Origin: Saccharina japonica
Taxonomy: Eukaryota > Sar > Phaeophyceae > Laminariales > Laminariaceae
Length of the DNA stretch: 64,000 bases
Direction of reading: 5' to 3'
NCBI GenBank assembly: GCA_008828725.1
Contig: MEHQ01003677.1
Location: 809,484-873,483 of the forward strand
The notes beneath the pieces are model-generated. The model saw nothing but the letters and a program-made list of their open reading frames with translations, was not told the origin of the DNA and did no database searches. Shown here piece by piece: positions 44,861 through 56,812 of the stretch. The translations under genes and the position numbers were made by a program. The number at the start of each line of letters is the position of its first letter. Position 1 is the first letter of the stretch.

Positions 44861-46920
44861 CTGTTTGTGGTATGCGGTGGCTTGATACTGGTTTCCCGTA
44901 TATGGGGGTTTCATATATTAGTCTACGGAGATCGGGGTTTTGTATTATGTGTCGGGGCATTATTTAATATGCCTCGTGTCTGGAGGGAGGAAGCTGGTCC
45001 TACGGGATCAGTCTGCGATACAATGATGATGAGACCCGAGCTTTGATAGAATGATACTGCTCGTATATGTGTGAGGGGTGCAGCCGGTGACAAACCTGGT
45101 GCGGCTTACCTCCTGTGTGTGGTGTTTATGATGGGCCTCTGACAAGAACGGTATTGGCTCACCTGGTGTGTATTTGGTACGTGGTGATACGAGTGTATAT
45201 TATCTACCACCTTCTCCTTGACGACTCACGGTATAGGCACGTGGCTACACAGAGCACGTTTGACAGCGGTTATACAAACAGTACCCGCCATGTTTTGGAG
45301 ACCTGGAGACTGTACCGTATATGCGGAGTAATGCCAGGTCGACGATCGCAGCTGTACTGGGGGGGGGACTGGTGTGAGTAAACGTGACAAACGGGTACCC
45401 GCCATGTTTAGGAGACCTGGATACTATAGGGTACTATACCCTATCCGCGGAGTAATGCCAGGTTGACGATCGTAGCCGTCCTTTCGTGCCGGGCGTCCGT
45501 GTACTGGCATGCTTGTTTCAAGTGTTTATTATTATTCCGGCGGCAAAACGTTAAACTACGAGGGTGGAGAGTAGATCGTGTACTATTAAACTTAATACAA
45601 GTCAGTTCAATACCGAAAGTACAAGTAATACGTAACAACAGTAGCGAGTATCTATTTAGTGAAACAATGCATTTCCCCCGTGACGCCACCATCGATCGGC
45701 AGTCTCCGAAGTCGTCACCACAAAAAAAGCTCTCGTAATGCATGGACCTCACCGTGAAGTTTTCGTGTGTTCATAATGCGAAGGAGATTTTGAAGGGCTC
45801 CTTGTATCGTAGATATATTATTGCGAAGGGACAAAGGCCGGGATTACTAAACAAGCCAGGCAACCCCGCCAATACCCGTGTTGCCTTTATTAGGACACGG
45901 CCCGGAATACCGCGAAGTTTGAGACCGGGCCCGACTCGACAAACGACTAGGACCCTTGCTATACCCGCCTGATACCCGGGTAGTTGAAATCAGCCTCCCT
46001 ACCAATCTACCGCTCGCTGTGTCATAAAACATTAAGAATCCCTCCATACTGTATTGGGCCTTTATAACGAAATATAAGCGTGAAACGGGGTGAGGACTGA
46101 TTAAATAAGATGCGTACCTTTTGGGATCCCTGGGGCCTTTGCTCCGCGACACTGCTTGCTCCACGCTCTCTCCCTCTCTCTCTCTCTTTCGCTCAGTCCC
46201 CTCCGACCCGTGCGCGGCCGCTCGCGATTTCTCAATCCACGCGTCAAGTGCCAGACTCTGCGTCACTAATATCAATAGTGCTCTGTGGTGTTGTGGTCGA
46301 TTTGGTTGTTCTCACATTTCCTGATAGCTTTTAAAAGATGCATACGTAGTCCCGTGTGGTCACAGCACAGACTCCAAAACAAACTCTGGATCTCGTGCGG
46401 TGGAAGAATATCTCAGGGAACAAATAATATATAAACTTAAAAGTACACCGAATTACGAGGTACACATTACAACTGTTTGCTGTGTGCATTCACAGGTGGC
46501 AGCCCGCACAACGCCCCACAACATTTTTTATAACACAAGGGCACCCATGCTTCGGGTAGGGCAGGGAAGGAGTTGGAATAGTCCCACCCGACGAAATGAC
46601 CCAAAAATGAAATTGAAAGGAATGCCAAGAGTTTCATCCGAAATTCAAAATGTATACATCGTACCTATCTATGATATAAAGGTTCACGCCAAAGAAAGCA
46701 AGTATACTTGCAACACATGTAAATGCGTTGTCGTTAATAGCACGTCCAGCGCATTAAAAAAACCAAACGAATACGTACAGCAGCAGCAGCAGTGTAAAAA
46801 ACATGATGCACCTGCTCCGTTTCGAGGCGAAACGAAAAAGGAATTGGCGATATAATGGCCATAAACGCAATTACATTATTGTTTATAACAAGGGTATGCG
46901 CGGATCTGAATCCCAGATAC
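44861..46920 (+). repeat. Recent segmental duplication, first copy
   Basis: Matches 48969-51028 at a constant offset of 4108 bp with no difference noticed. Contains a gggggggg run near 45360, a CT-rich tract at about 46170-46190 and a short CAG run at 46778-46792. A 151-codon frame (46400-46855) exists but is absent from copy 1 of the large unit, so I do not call it a gene. Confidence 0.93.
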
Positions 46921-46971
46921 CCCACTAAGGCAGGCAACAAATGAGTACGCCCCCCCCCCCCCCCTGGGGTT

Positions 46972-47035
46972 GCCGTTTTACCTTGGCAGTGCTTTATTAT
47001 GGAATTTGGGACTTGCCGTTTTACCTGGCAATGAC
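46972..47035 (+). repeat. 62-bp direct repeat, left
   Basis: tggggttgccgttttacctt ... cctggcaat recurs at about 48851-48916. The two copies bracket about 1.8 kb of satellite and unique DNA. Confidence 0.9.
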
Positions 47036-47039
47036 TGAT

Positions 47040-47560
47040 TATACAGCAAGCAGCAGTGTATGATAATTTCTGACTGTTTGATTCTACAGCAGCAGTGCAT
47101 GATCTGTTAGACTGCTGCTGTGTACTGGTATACCGCATTATATGTATACGTGGATGCATGATGCCCGTACTGCTGTGTGTTGTTTGAAGCATAACAGGGG
47201 GTGGATTGCCAGCTTGATTCTCAAATACATGATATTTAATGTGTTGGAAAATTACTGCTGGTTCTGGCTTGATTTTACAGCAGTACATGGTACTGATGTA
47301 TGAAAATCAGTGCTGATGCGCTGTAATGGTACCTGGTTCAAGTTATTTTGTCGTATTATATTTTCGGATGGAAGGATGTGTCGGAGAATTACTGCTGATT
47401 TTGGCTTGATTCTGCAATGCCTGATATTAATGTGCTGGAAAATGACTTGATTTTACAGCGCATTATATACAATGCGGGGAAATTACTGCTAATTTTGCTC
47501 CAATGCATGATCAATGTGTTGAAGAATTACTGCTGATTTAAGCTTGATTTGTACTGGGAA
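47040..47560 (+). repeat. Degenerate satellite
   Basis: Irregular units built from aa(t)gtgttggaaaattact, gctgattttggcttgatt and ctacagcagtgcatgat. Divergent copies with variable length, no coding. Confidence 0.75.
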
Positions 47561-48850
47561 GAATCACGAGGGGGGGTTTGATGGCATGATTCTACCCACA
47601 GACATTGTGCATAATGATATGGTTCGTTATCTGACGATTTGACTTGGTTCCTGGCCTGAAACTAACCACCCGATGCACCCTTACGTGAGTGAATGCATAC
47701 AACGACAACGACGTTCTGTTTGAATCGTTGTCTGCGGCGCTTATTTGATATAGATCGCTGATGTTTCTGGTTTGTGGGTTTGGACTTGAGTTTGGTTTTA
47801 TTTTATGATTGAGGGGTTTTTGAGTCACACTGATGTCGCAGGATTTTACTATTAACCATGCGATGGATGTTTTGTCGTCTTCCGAGCAGGGGGGAGATAG
47901 GAGTTGTACTCGGTAACACGACGAAGACTTTCCATCGCAGATAGTCGAGTCCAGTTGGGGTTTTATCGTACGTGGATGCGGACTATGCACGCAAGGCTAC
48001 TGACCGGACGTCTGTCTTTGATGGAGCAGTTATGCGCGCTGGTATCTGTGTATGACGTAGATGTCTGGAGCATGTGTTTAACGGGTAGTTTGAGATTCAC
48101 ACGTACGGTCGGCAGAGCAGCATGCCGACTTTCTCATCAAACCGTGGCATGCTGAGACATTTCGCTTTGACCGTGACTCTGTGATAAACTTGTTGTGATT
48201 TCATCCACTGGTTTGTTTGTTTGTTTGTTTTTCCGGGGGTTTTGGGGGATTTGGTTCTGGGGGATAATAGTAGGAGTTTTCGATGTGCATGGGATGTTTT
48301 TGGAAGTACTTGAAGAATTAACGTCCAACTTCAGGAGTTCTTAAGGAAAAGGATAAAGTGTTGGGAGGTACCCATACGTTGAATAATGTTAATACGCCAA
48401 TAGAGTATGCCGATGGTCTTGATGAATCGTGCCGTACGCTATGGCTATTGGTTAACTGCGCACAACGTACAGGGGAACCAATTACTGATACCTATAGTAC
48501 TTTTGGATTCATATGCGGCTTGTTGTCTTCTTGTATACTTCCGAGGGGAGCGTCAAGCAGGGGGGCTGCTATGATTTGATTTGAGGTGTTCTATATCAGA
48601 GATGTTCTGTTGTTGTGCTCTTACAGAGTACACAATAGGGGGGCCGATGTTATCGGGCGGTACGGTATTTATGTGAAAACGGTGTTATTGATTTTGTTTG
48701 AAGGTTTTACCAGCATACTCACGTTTGCTGGATTTTCCCCTTCCCGTAGTTACTGTCTCGCTATAGTTTAGGAGATATATACTGGAATCGAGATTGAGAG
48801 ATTTGGTATCGGGATTGCCGTTTTACGTTGACAATTCTTGAGGATGGAAT
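47561..48850. other. No supportable gene
   Basis: Unique DNA between the satellite and the second 62-bp repeat. Frames are short and unrecognised. Confidence 0.5.
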
Positions 48851-48968
48851 TTGGGGTTGCCGTTTTACCTTGGCAGTGCTTTATTATGGAATTTGGGACT
48901 TGCCGTTTTACCTGGCAATTGGTGATAAGTTATTCGGGACCTATCGTATCGCGCACCGAATAGGGGGG

Positions 48969-51028
48969 CTGTTTGTGGTATGCGGTGGCTTGATACTGGT
49001 TTCCCGTATATGGGGGTTTCATATATTAGTCTACGGAGATCGGGGTTTTGTATTATGTGTCGGGGCATTATTTAATATGCCTCGTGTCTGGAGGGAGGAA
49101 GCTGGTCCTACGGGATCAGTCTGCGATACAATGATGATGAGACCCGAGCTTTGATAGAATGATACTGCTCGTATATGTGTGAGGGGTGCAGCCGGTGACA
49201 AACCTGGTGCGGCTTACCTCCTGTGTGTGGTGTTTATGATGGGCCTCTGACAAGAACGGTATTGGCTCACCTGGTGTGTATTTGGTACGTGGTGATACGA
49301 GTGTATATTATCTACCACCTTCTCCTTGACGACTCACGGTATAGGCACGTGGCTACACAGAGCACGTTTGACAGCGGTTATACAAACAGTACCCGCCATG
49401 TTTTGGAGACCTGGAGACTGTACCGTATATGCGGAGTAATGCCAGGTCGACGATCGCAGCTGTACTGGGGGGGGGACTGGTGTGAGTAAACGTGACAAAC
49501 GGGTACCCGCCATGTTTAGGAGACCTGGATACTATAGGGTACTATACCCTATCCGCGGAGTAATGCCAGGTTGACGATCGTAGCCGTCCTTTCGTGCCGG
49601 GCGTCCGTGTACTGGCATGCTTGTTTCAAGTGTTTATTATTATTCCGGCGGCAAAACGTTAAACTACGAGGGTGGAGAGTAGATCGTGTACTATTAAACT
49701 TAATACAAGTCAGTTCAATACCGAAAGTACAAGTAATACGTAACAACAGTAGCGAGTATCTATTTAGTGAAACAATGCATTTCCCCCGTGACGCCACCAT
49801 CGATCGGCAGTCTCCGAAGTCGTCACCACAAAAAAAGCTCTCGTAATGCATGGACCTCACCGTGAAGTTTTCGTGTGTTCATAATGCGAAGGAGATTTTG
49901 AAGGGCTCCTTGTATCGTAGATATATTATTGCGAAGGGACAAAGGCCGGGATTACTAAACAAGCCAGGCAACCCCGCCAATACCCGTGTTGCCTTTATTA
50001 GGACACGGCCCGGAATACCGCGAAGTTTGAGACCGGGCCCGACTCGACAAACGACTAGGACCCTTGCTATACCCGCCTGATACCCGGGTAGTTGAAATCA
50101 GCCTCCCTACCAATCTACCGCTCGCTGTGTCATAAAACATTAAGAATCCCTCCATACTGTATTGGGCCTTTATAACGAAATATAAGCGTGAAACGGGGTG
50201 AGGACTGATTAAATAAGATGCGTACCTTTTGGGATCCCTGGGGCCTTTGCTCCGCGACACTGCTTGCTCCACGCTCTCTCCCTCTCTCTCTCTCTTTCGC
50301 TCAGTCCCCTCCGACCCGTGCGCGGCCGCTCGCGATTTCTCAATCCACGCGTCAAGTGCCAGACTCTGCGTCACTAATATCAATAGTGCTCTGTGGTGTT
50401 GTGGTCGATTTGGTTGTTCTCACATTTCCTGATAGCTTTTAAAAGATGCATACGTAGTCCCGTGTGGTCACAGCACAGACTCCAAAACAAACTCTGGATC
50501 TCGTGCGGTGGAAGAATATCTCAGGGAACAAATAATATATAAACTTAAAAGTACACCGAATTACGAGGTACACATTACAACTGTTTGCTGTGTGCATTCA
50601 CAGGTGGCAGCCCGCACAACGCCCCACAACATTTTTTATAACACAAGGGCACCCATGCTTCGGGTAGGGCAGGGAAGGAGTTGGAATAGTCCCACCCGAC
50701 GAAATGACCCAAAAATGAAATTGAAAGGAATGCCAAGAGTTTCATCCGAAATTCAAAATGTATACATCGTACCTATCTATGATATAAAGGTTCACGCCAA
50801 AGAAAGCAAGTATACTTGCAACACATGTAAATGCGTTGTCGTTAATAGCACGTCCAGCGCATTAAAAAAACCAAACGAATACGTACAGCAGCAGCAGCAG
50901 TGTAAAAAACATGATGCACCTGCTCCGTTTCGAGGCGAAACGAAAAAGGAATTGGCGATATAATGGCCATAAACGCAATTACATTATTGTTTATAACAAG
51001 GGTATGCGCGGATCTGAATCCCAGATAC
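48969..51028 (+). repeat. Recent segmental duplication, second copy
   Basis: Second copy of 44861-46920. Similarity continues to about 51100 but with a 24-bp extra stretch (tggaatctgcaatctcagag and four more bases) after cagatacc. Confidence 0.93.
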
Positions 51029-51653
51029 CTGGAATCTGCAATCTCAGAGACGCCCACTAGGCAGGGCACACAAATGAGTACGCCCCCCCACCCCCCCCCC
51101 CCCCCTATATTGGAGGGAAGAAACCGGGGCCGTTGTGATCAGAAAACAATAAGTCATACTTTTTTTTTAATTACCTACCCCCCCCCCCGACCCCCCAGCA
51201 CCGAGCGAAAAAAAATGAGGGGGTCTCTAAAACCAAGTTAAAAAGGGAACAAAAAACACAAAAAAAAAGGTTTTTTCGCTCATTCGTCCTGGATCACAGC
51301 GACTCGGTTTGTTTTTCATTCTGACCTTCCTACCAAGTGTGGGTGCGTTTTTCTTTTTTTTTACGGCCACCTCGTTGTTATAGTTATACTTAAATTTGCC
51401 CATCTGACAATGTGCACGCTGCCTTTATTTAAGCTCATACAACTCATCATAGCACTCTATCCCAGATCATTCACAACTCGTCCCGATAATGCCCTCAGAC
51501 AACACAACCCGACGCGTACCGCAATAACCAAATCCTCAGCTCCCCCAATCCCCAACGAGACCCGGAATTCAGAAAATTAAAAATTAACTCATATATTTTA
51601 GCTATACTTACACTCCCACCACACCACTAACCTGCCTCCAATTCTATACCTCT
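51029..51653. other. Homopolymer-rich DNA
   Basis: Poly-C runs at about 51083-51105 and 51178-51188, an A-rich run near 51250-51270, then AT-rich unique DNA. No gene. Confidence 0.6.
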
Positions 51654-51787
51654 TTGTTTTGCTTATGAATCTGGAATTATTATTGGTATAGGTGCCGGAT
51701 ATGATCCACACTTAAACTAGCACATATAAAAACACACCCGATATAGACTACTACTTTCTACTGCAAAACCCTACCATACTTTAACCC
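51654..51787 (-). repeat. Split direct repeat B2
   Basis: Starts ttgttttgcttatgaatctg in plus orientation. Matches B1 at 52057-52190 with about four substitutions. Confidence 0.92.
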
Positions 51788-51818
51788 CCCAGGGAAGGGC
51801 GGGCGGGTTCTTCTTTTA

Positions 51819-52054
51819 ACTGCCCGACCTTCCACCCAGTGCCAAACCCTTGCTCGTCAACACCACGAGTAGAGCCCCGTACTAGATGGTCTTCTCCCTT
51901 CCTGCCTCAAACCTTCCAACCTCTGTCTCTCCAGCTCAACCAACTGCACCGCCATGATACGTGCTTGATAAACCTTTCCCGATCCCCTCTTTCAATCATG
52001 CCAACGATTCAATACCTCTCCACAAACCCCAGATTTCCTTCGTTCAATCTTCCA
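51819..52054 (-). repeat. Split direct repeat A2
   Basis: 236 bp from actgcccgaccttccaccca to caatcttcca. One difference from A1 was noticed (cgtgcttg here, cgtacttg in A1). Confidence 0.95.
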
Positions 52055-52056
52055 TA

Positions 52057-52190
52057 TTGTTTTGCTTATGAATCTGGAATTATTATTAGTATAGGTGCTG
52101 GATATGATCCACACTTAAACTAGCACATAAAAAAACACACCCGATATAGACTACTACTTTCTACTGCAACACCCTACCATACTTTAACCC
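52057..52190 (-). repeat. Split direct repeat B1
   Basis: Internal partner of B2, directly abutting A2. The B-A junction is expected to mirror the circular intermediate of PAT-like elements. Confidence 0.92.
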
Positions 52191-52296
52191 CACCTTAATA
52201 ACAGTCTCTACATTATCTGTGTGAACTACCAACCCCGTTATACGTGCCCTCCCACACTCCTAAACCCCCCTTTACCCCCACATTAATAATTTCTTC

Positions 52297-53337
52297 TTAT
52301 CTACCCCCTCCCCACTTAGTCCCTTGACCTGGTTGAATACCTCCCGCCACTGCGTTAGAAGCTAAAACTCTTGAAACCTTAACTTCCTCATCTCTTGTCG
52401 CTCTTACGTACATCATAAAAGCTTCACTCTTCCACTTCCCCTGACGTTGGATTTCCATTGCCGAAACCCCACCTGCTGCAAGTCTCGTTGCTCCCCCAAT
52501 CCTGCCCGAATGCAACGCATACTCTCCCGGTACTAACCCTTGTCTTCCCACTAAATCCCTTAAGGACACTGTGTGCCTGATTACGAGTCCACACTCTCCA
52601 ATTACCCTCCATCCAGCATATGTAGCAAGAATGGATAACTAACGTCCAGAACAGGATACATCAGCATCAATTCGAGCATCACCTCAAAACCACCGACCTC
52701 ACCCCTCAAATGAGAAACCGACGGCGGCATACTATCCCAATTGAAATCAGTCGCCCCAACCACCGTTTTCTTTCGTGAAACCCTTCCCCGTACTCTTTTG
52801 GTTCTCCTTTTGACCCTCTGAACAAAAGTTCCACCCGATCAGCGCAACGCCACAATTCAGGCGTTGATAACTGTGTCAACCCACAAAAAAAAAAAACATC
52901 TTCCCTCGTCAACCCAAAATCTTTGTGAATTTTTCCGTCGTTGTACGCAAACATCTCAGACGCACACGCCCAAAACTAAATAGAGAGACCGCTAACATCA
53001 TCCACATGACTTTGCCCCTTGCTCCCCACTCTGGTACAGTTGTCATCCCTGTTTCAAAGTAACCCACGATATCGGACGCCTAATCCGTTGCGGTTCGCCC
53101 TTCAAGTGCACCTCTCCCTCACAATGCCTGCTTCACCGATTTTACGATAAAATGTTTCATCGGCAACTCTATCCCGACACGACGATGAAAATGCTGAACT
53201 GCGACCAATTTCCCTTCAACCGTCGATGCTTTGTTTCCGCGCGAAAAGTACAAATGCGCCATATACTTCGCAATCTCTCTCGCTACCGCCTCCTCACCCA
53301 ACTCCACATCCAATGTATACGCTTCTATGTACGGCAT
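52297..53337 (-). pseudogene. Tyrosine recombinase, degraded
   Basis: Pieces in several frames, 5' to 3' on minus. 53337-53119: N-terminal core-binding region (AREIAKYMAHLYFSRGN ... VGIELPMKHFIVKSVKQAL). 53090-53050: RRPISWVTLKQG followed by a stop. Then SEMFAYNDGKIHKDFGLTRE and VELLFRGSKGEPK (about 52960-52706). 52540-52297: catalytic C-terminus YALHSGRIGGATRLAAGG and KWKSEAFMMYVRA. The H..R motif (HSGR) and nucleophile Tyr (MMYVR) are kept. The first catalytic Arg, expected in a CRASEM-type motif, reads ACASEM (CGT to TGT-type change), with an in-frame stop four codons earlier. In an intact element the enzyme integrates the circular DNA. This copy cannot be active. Confidence 0.9.
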
Positions 53338-53499
53338 CTAAACGCCACTGCGTCCACAAACGCCAGGCAGCTGTATAAGTGACATTTGTCGAAGGAGCCA
53401 CTCACGACCGTCGACAATAAGTCCTGCAAGACTCCCGAACACGTCGTCCTCACCACTCTTCCCCAAACTCGCCTCCAGCCAATCACATGCGGGAAAAGA

Positions 53500-54329
53500 G
53501 AAGACAAACGCGAATTAATCGTTTGCCGAGACCACCTTGAAATGTCATCGGCCGCAACATTTTTGACCCCTGGAATATGCGCAGCTTCAAAACACCAACC
53601 AGCCTGTCATTTCAATTCTCCCAAAATATCGCACTCAAAAAGAGAGCTCTCGGATCCCGTGTTCCCCCACACTTATTGACCCACATCACTCCGAAACGTT
53701 GTCGCCAAGCATAACAACAGGGCGCGCCCACAATATTTGACGGTCTGACTTCTGCACCACCATCACATAAGCTGTCATTACCATTGCCAACAACTTCCAA
53801 AACATGATAGAAATTTGCGTTGTGCGCTTTGCATTTTGCACCCACCAATTACCTACTTTCTCTTCAGGTAGTTAAATCGTATCGCCACCAAATTCCTGTT
53901 TCGTGCGCAGTAACCTCCAACTGCACTTAAAGTAGGATCCGACAAGCCAATGCCGTTCTCGGAACCCATTGCGTGTGTTCGAAGAAAGATGAATATAAAG
54001 AAACACCATCACCAAACGCAAGGTTCTCGTAAAGCCCATTTCCACCACTCCAAATCCGCATGAAACTCTTGGCCTAACAGTATAACCGTGCCCTTCGGGA
54101 CCGCCGCCAATTGCGTGTCACCATCATCTTGTTTCTCTTCAGACCTACCATCAACAACGACCTCCAAACAAAGAAACGACCCGGCCTCACCACCTGGGCC
54201 ACATGGCGCAGCTTTCCTGTCAAGACTCCACATCTCTTTTGCCAGTTGCAGTCTTTCTCGTTGACGGCCACTTTGCAAAAGCTGTAACACCTCCTTACGT
54301 TTTGTCCTTTCCTCATGATCGGTGAACAT
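53500..54329 (-). pseudogene. RNase H / connection domain, degraded
   Basis: Minus-strand pieces: 54329-54009 carries FHADLEWWKWALREP, like the connection motif before RNase H in DIRS-type polyproteins. Then a frame reads SDPTLSAVGGYCARN in the place of the RNase H DxS..AxGG motif (the first Asp context is altered). Near 53610-53520 EAAHIPGVKNVAADDISRW matches the terminal A.HIPG..N..AD..SR motif. Stops and frameshifts separate these. No reverse-transcriptase motif is seen upstream, where a satellite begins at 54330. Confidence 0.75.
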
Positions 54330-55800
54330 AGTTCACTTTATATCATGGTCCATCCTTTCCTTTCTAGCATTTCTTCATAATATTTAGTAAATATAATTCA
54401 CCTCATATTATGGTCCTCCTTGATACTTGGAAAATAGATAAAACGTTAGTCTTTTTTTTATATCCTCCCTTCACAATAAAATAATCAGTAAACATAGTTC
54501 ACTTAGTATCATGGTCCATCCTTTGGCCGTTCTTCATAACAATCAGTAAATTAAATTCACCTCTGATTATGGTCCTCCTTGATACTTGGAGAAATAAATA
54601 TATATATGTACGTACACATATATATTTTTTTCTTTTGTATCTCCCTTCACGACAGTCAGTGAACAATGTTCACTTTATATCATGGTCCATCCTTTTTCCT
54701 ATCTTCATAACATTCTGTAAATTAAATTTACTTTATATTATGGTCCTTCTTGATACTTGGGGAAATTAAAATTATATACGTGCGCTTGACGTACGTACAA
54801 AGTATATTTTTAATTTGTTTGGTATCCCCCCTTCACGATAGTCATTAAACATAGTTAACTTTGTATCATGGTCCATATTTTTCCTTTCTTCATAACATTC
54901 CGTGAATATCAATTCGCCTCATGTTACGGTCCTTCTTGGTACTTAGAAATGAAATACCTCCCTTCATAACAGTCAGTGAAACATGGGTCACTTTGTATCA
55001 TGGTCCATCCTTTTTCCTTTCTTCATAACATGCAGTAAATTATTATTTTTTACTCATGTTACGGTCCTTCCTGATACTTGGTAAAACATAAAATTACATA
55101 CGTGCGCTTGACGTACGTACTAAGTATAGTTTTAATTTGTTTCGTGTCCCCCCTTCACGATAGTCATTAAACATAGTTAACTTTGTATCATGGTCCATAT
55201 TTTTCCTTTCTTCATAACGTTCGGTGAATATCAAGTCACCTCATGTTATGGTCCTTCTTGGTACTTGGAAATTAAATACCTCCCTTCATAACAGTCAGTG
55301 GAACATGGTTCACTTTGTATCATGGTCCATCCTTTTTCCTTTCTTCATAACATGCAGTAAATTAATATATATATATATTTTTACTTATGTTACGGTCCTT
55401 CCTGGTACTTGGGAAAAAATTAAGTTCTATACGTACGTATAATTTTTAATTTATTTCGTATCTCCCCTTCACGATAGTCAATAACCATAATTCGTTAACT
55501 TTGTACCATGGTCCATCTTTTTCATAACATTCAATAAATTTAAGTACACCTCATGTTATGGTCCTCCTCGGTACTTGGAAATAAAATATCCCCCTTCACA
55601 ACACTCAGTGAAACATGATTCACTTTGTACCGTGGTCCCTTTTTAATTTCTTCCTTCATAACTTTCGGTAAAATTAAATTTACCTCCAACTATGGTCCTC
55701 CTTGATACCGGTACTTGACAATAACAAAATAAGTATAATATTAATACTCGTACGTAGTTGTTTTTAATTATTGCTCATGTCAATATGCATACCTTCATGG
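54330..55800 (-). repeat. Satellite replacing the expected RT region
   Basis: About nine units of 130-190 bp, each with a tatcatggtccatcctttt half and a catgttatggtcctccttgat half, separated by cttcataacattcagtaaat and ccctcccttcacaacagtca-like spacers. catggtccat lies near 54342, 54511, 54681, 54868, 54998, 55188, 55321 and 55509. AT-rich, no coding. Confidence 0.88.
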
Positions 55801-56140
55801 TACTTGTCCAAAATATACATAATCCACCTCGAAAATTAAAACAACAAACCAAAAACACAAAAAGACAAAGAACAAGAAAATTAAAACTATAAAATTAAAT
55901 TTAAAAAACAATGTAAAAACAAAGGCAATGACCACGAACCTTCGACCAAATTCCCTCATCCTTCCGAAACCAACCTTTTTCCGAACCACCATTTCCGTCC
56001 CCAGAAACTTAATATATATAGCATTCAATATACATACAAGATTCATACCGCGCATTCACTCACCCATCACGTCCTTCAACGAAACCGACTTCGGGGGAGG
56101 CACACCCTGGTGCTCTACCGACCTAGACGATCCGTCCAAG

Positions 56141-56725
56141 TTAGTAGTCCACGAAATTGGTCGCCGTCTCCCCCCCTCCAGTACCGCGCCTGCTCGTCGA
56201 CTCGTTGTTGGCCCCATAAACGAACGGAGCCCGTGTCCTCATCCGCGAGCACCACCACCGCGTCCCCGGCCACCAAAACCACCCCACCCCCAAACATTGA
56301 AACCGAACCGAAGGAACCCCCCACCGGCGCCCCCCCTCCCCGTCCGCTCCCTTCTCCTCCTCCTCCTCCTCCTCCTCCTCCTCCTCGTCTTCCTCCTCGT
56401 CCTTGTTTGCCTCCTCATTCTTGTCGACATCGTCCTCTCCACCCCCCTCCCGCTTCTCCTCCTTGCCCTCCTGCTGCTGCAGTATTGGGCGCAGCGAGTA
56501 CGCCTCGTTGACTTGTTCGGCAAGCTGCTCAGCAGAGACGAGCCCAGTTTTGCATCTACGCGCCAGTGCTACGATATATTCCAACCTCTCCGACCCTTCC
56601 GGTGTCGCCTTCAAGGCCTCGCCCACCAGGAGTTTGCAGTGTGCCTCCGTAAATAAGCGCTTGTAGTCATTGATAGAGTCCGCCAGACGGAGCCTCTCCT
56701 CGTATATGGTCGTGGCTGCGTCCAT
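56141..56725 (-). CDS. Element ORF2, acidic protein, unknown
   Basis: 194 codons from ATG (MDAATTIYEERLRLADSIN). The N-terminal ~90 residues look like an ordinary helical protein (LFTEAHCKLLVGEALKATPE, LARRCKTGLVSAEQLAEQVN). They are followed by a long Glu/Asp tract (about 91-130) coded by a GAG/GAA run, and a Gly/Arg/Trp-rich tail that probably reads through low-complexity DNA. It lies inside the DIRS-type element on the same strand as ORF1 and the recombinase. I do not recognise the family; it may be an element accessory protein or the truncated start of the missing polyprotein. Confidence 0.45.
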   Translation of the reverse strand: MDAATTIYEERLRLADSINDYKRLFTEAHCKLLVGEALKATPEGSERLEYIVALARRCKTGLVSAEQLAEQVNEAYSLRPILQQQEGKEEKREGGGEDDVDKNEEANKDEEEDEEEEEEEEEEEKGADGEGGRRWGVPSVRFQCLGVGWFWWPGTRWWCSRMRTRAPFVYGANNESTSRRGTGGGETATNFVDY

Positions 56726-56812
56726 GGTGCTCGCCTCGATCGTCTCTCTGCGTTCTCCGGCCTCTGACTTCCTGTCGAATATGAATATACCACACGCGCG
56801 CGGGTATTGTGG

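Larger units (their letters stand above)
30617..46490 (+). repeat. Large duplicated unit, copy 2
   Basis: Direct-oriented partner of 4614-22870. Insertions found only here include the TIR element 34743-36367, a tRNA-like piece near 42617-42692 and a MITE at 44259-44341. It lacks the LTR element and the 12703-13954 segment, so it provides their empty sites. Confidence 0.88.

Noticed and set aside
46400-46855. 151-codon frame also present at 50508-50963
   Set aside because: The two copies are a recent identical duplication, so identity carries no information; the older paralogue in copy 1 lacks the frame.
47040-47560. CRISPR-like array
   Set aside because: Units are irregular, diverged and without constant repeats and spacers; eukaryotic satellite.
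46972-48916. 62-bp direct repeats as LTRs of a small element
   Set aside because: They do not start TG and end CA, have no target duplication, and similar gccgttttacc strings recur just outside.
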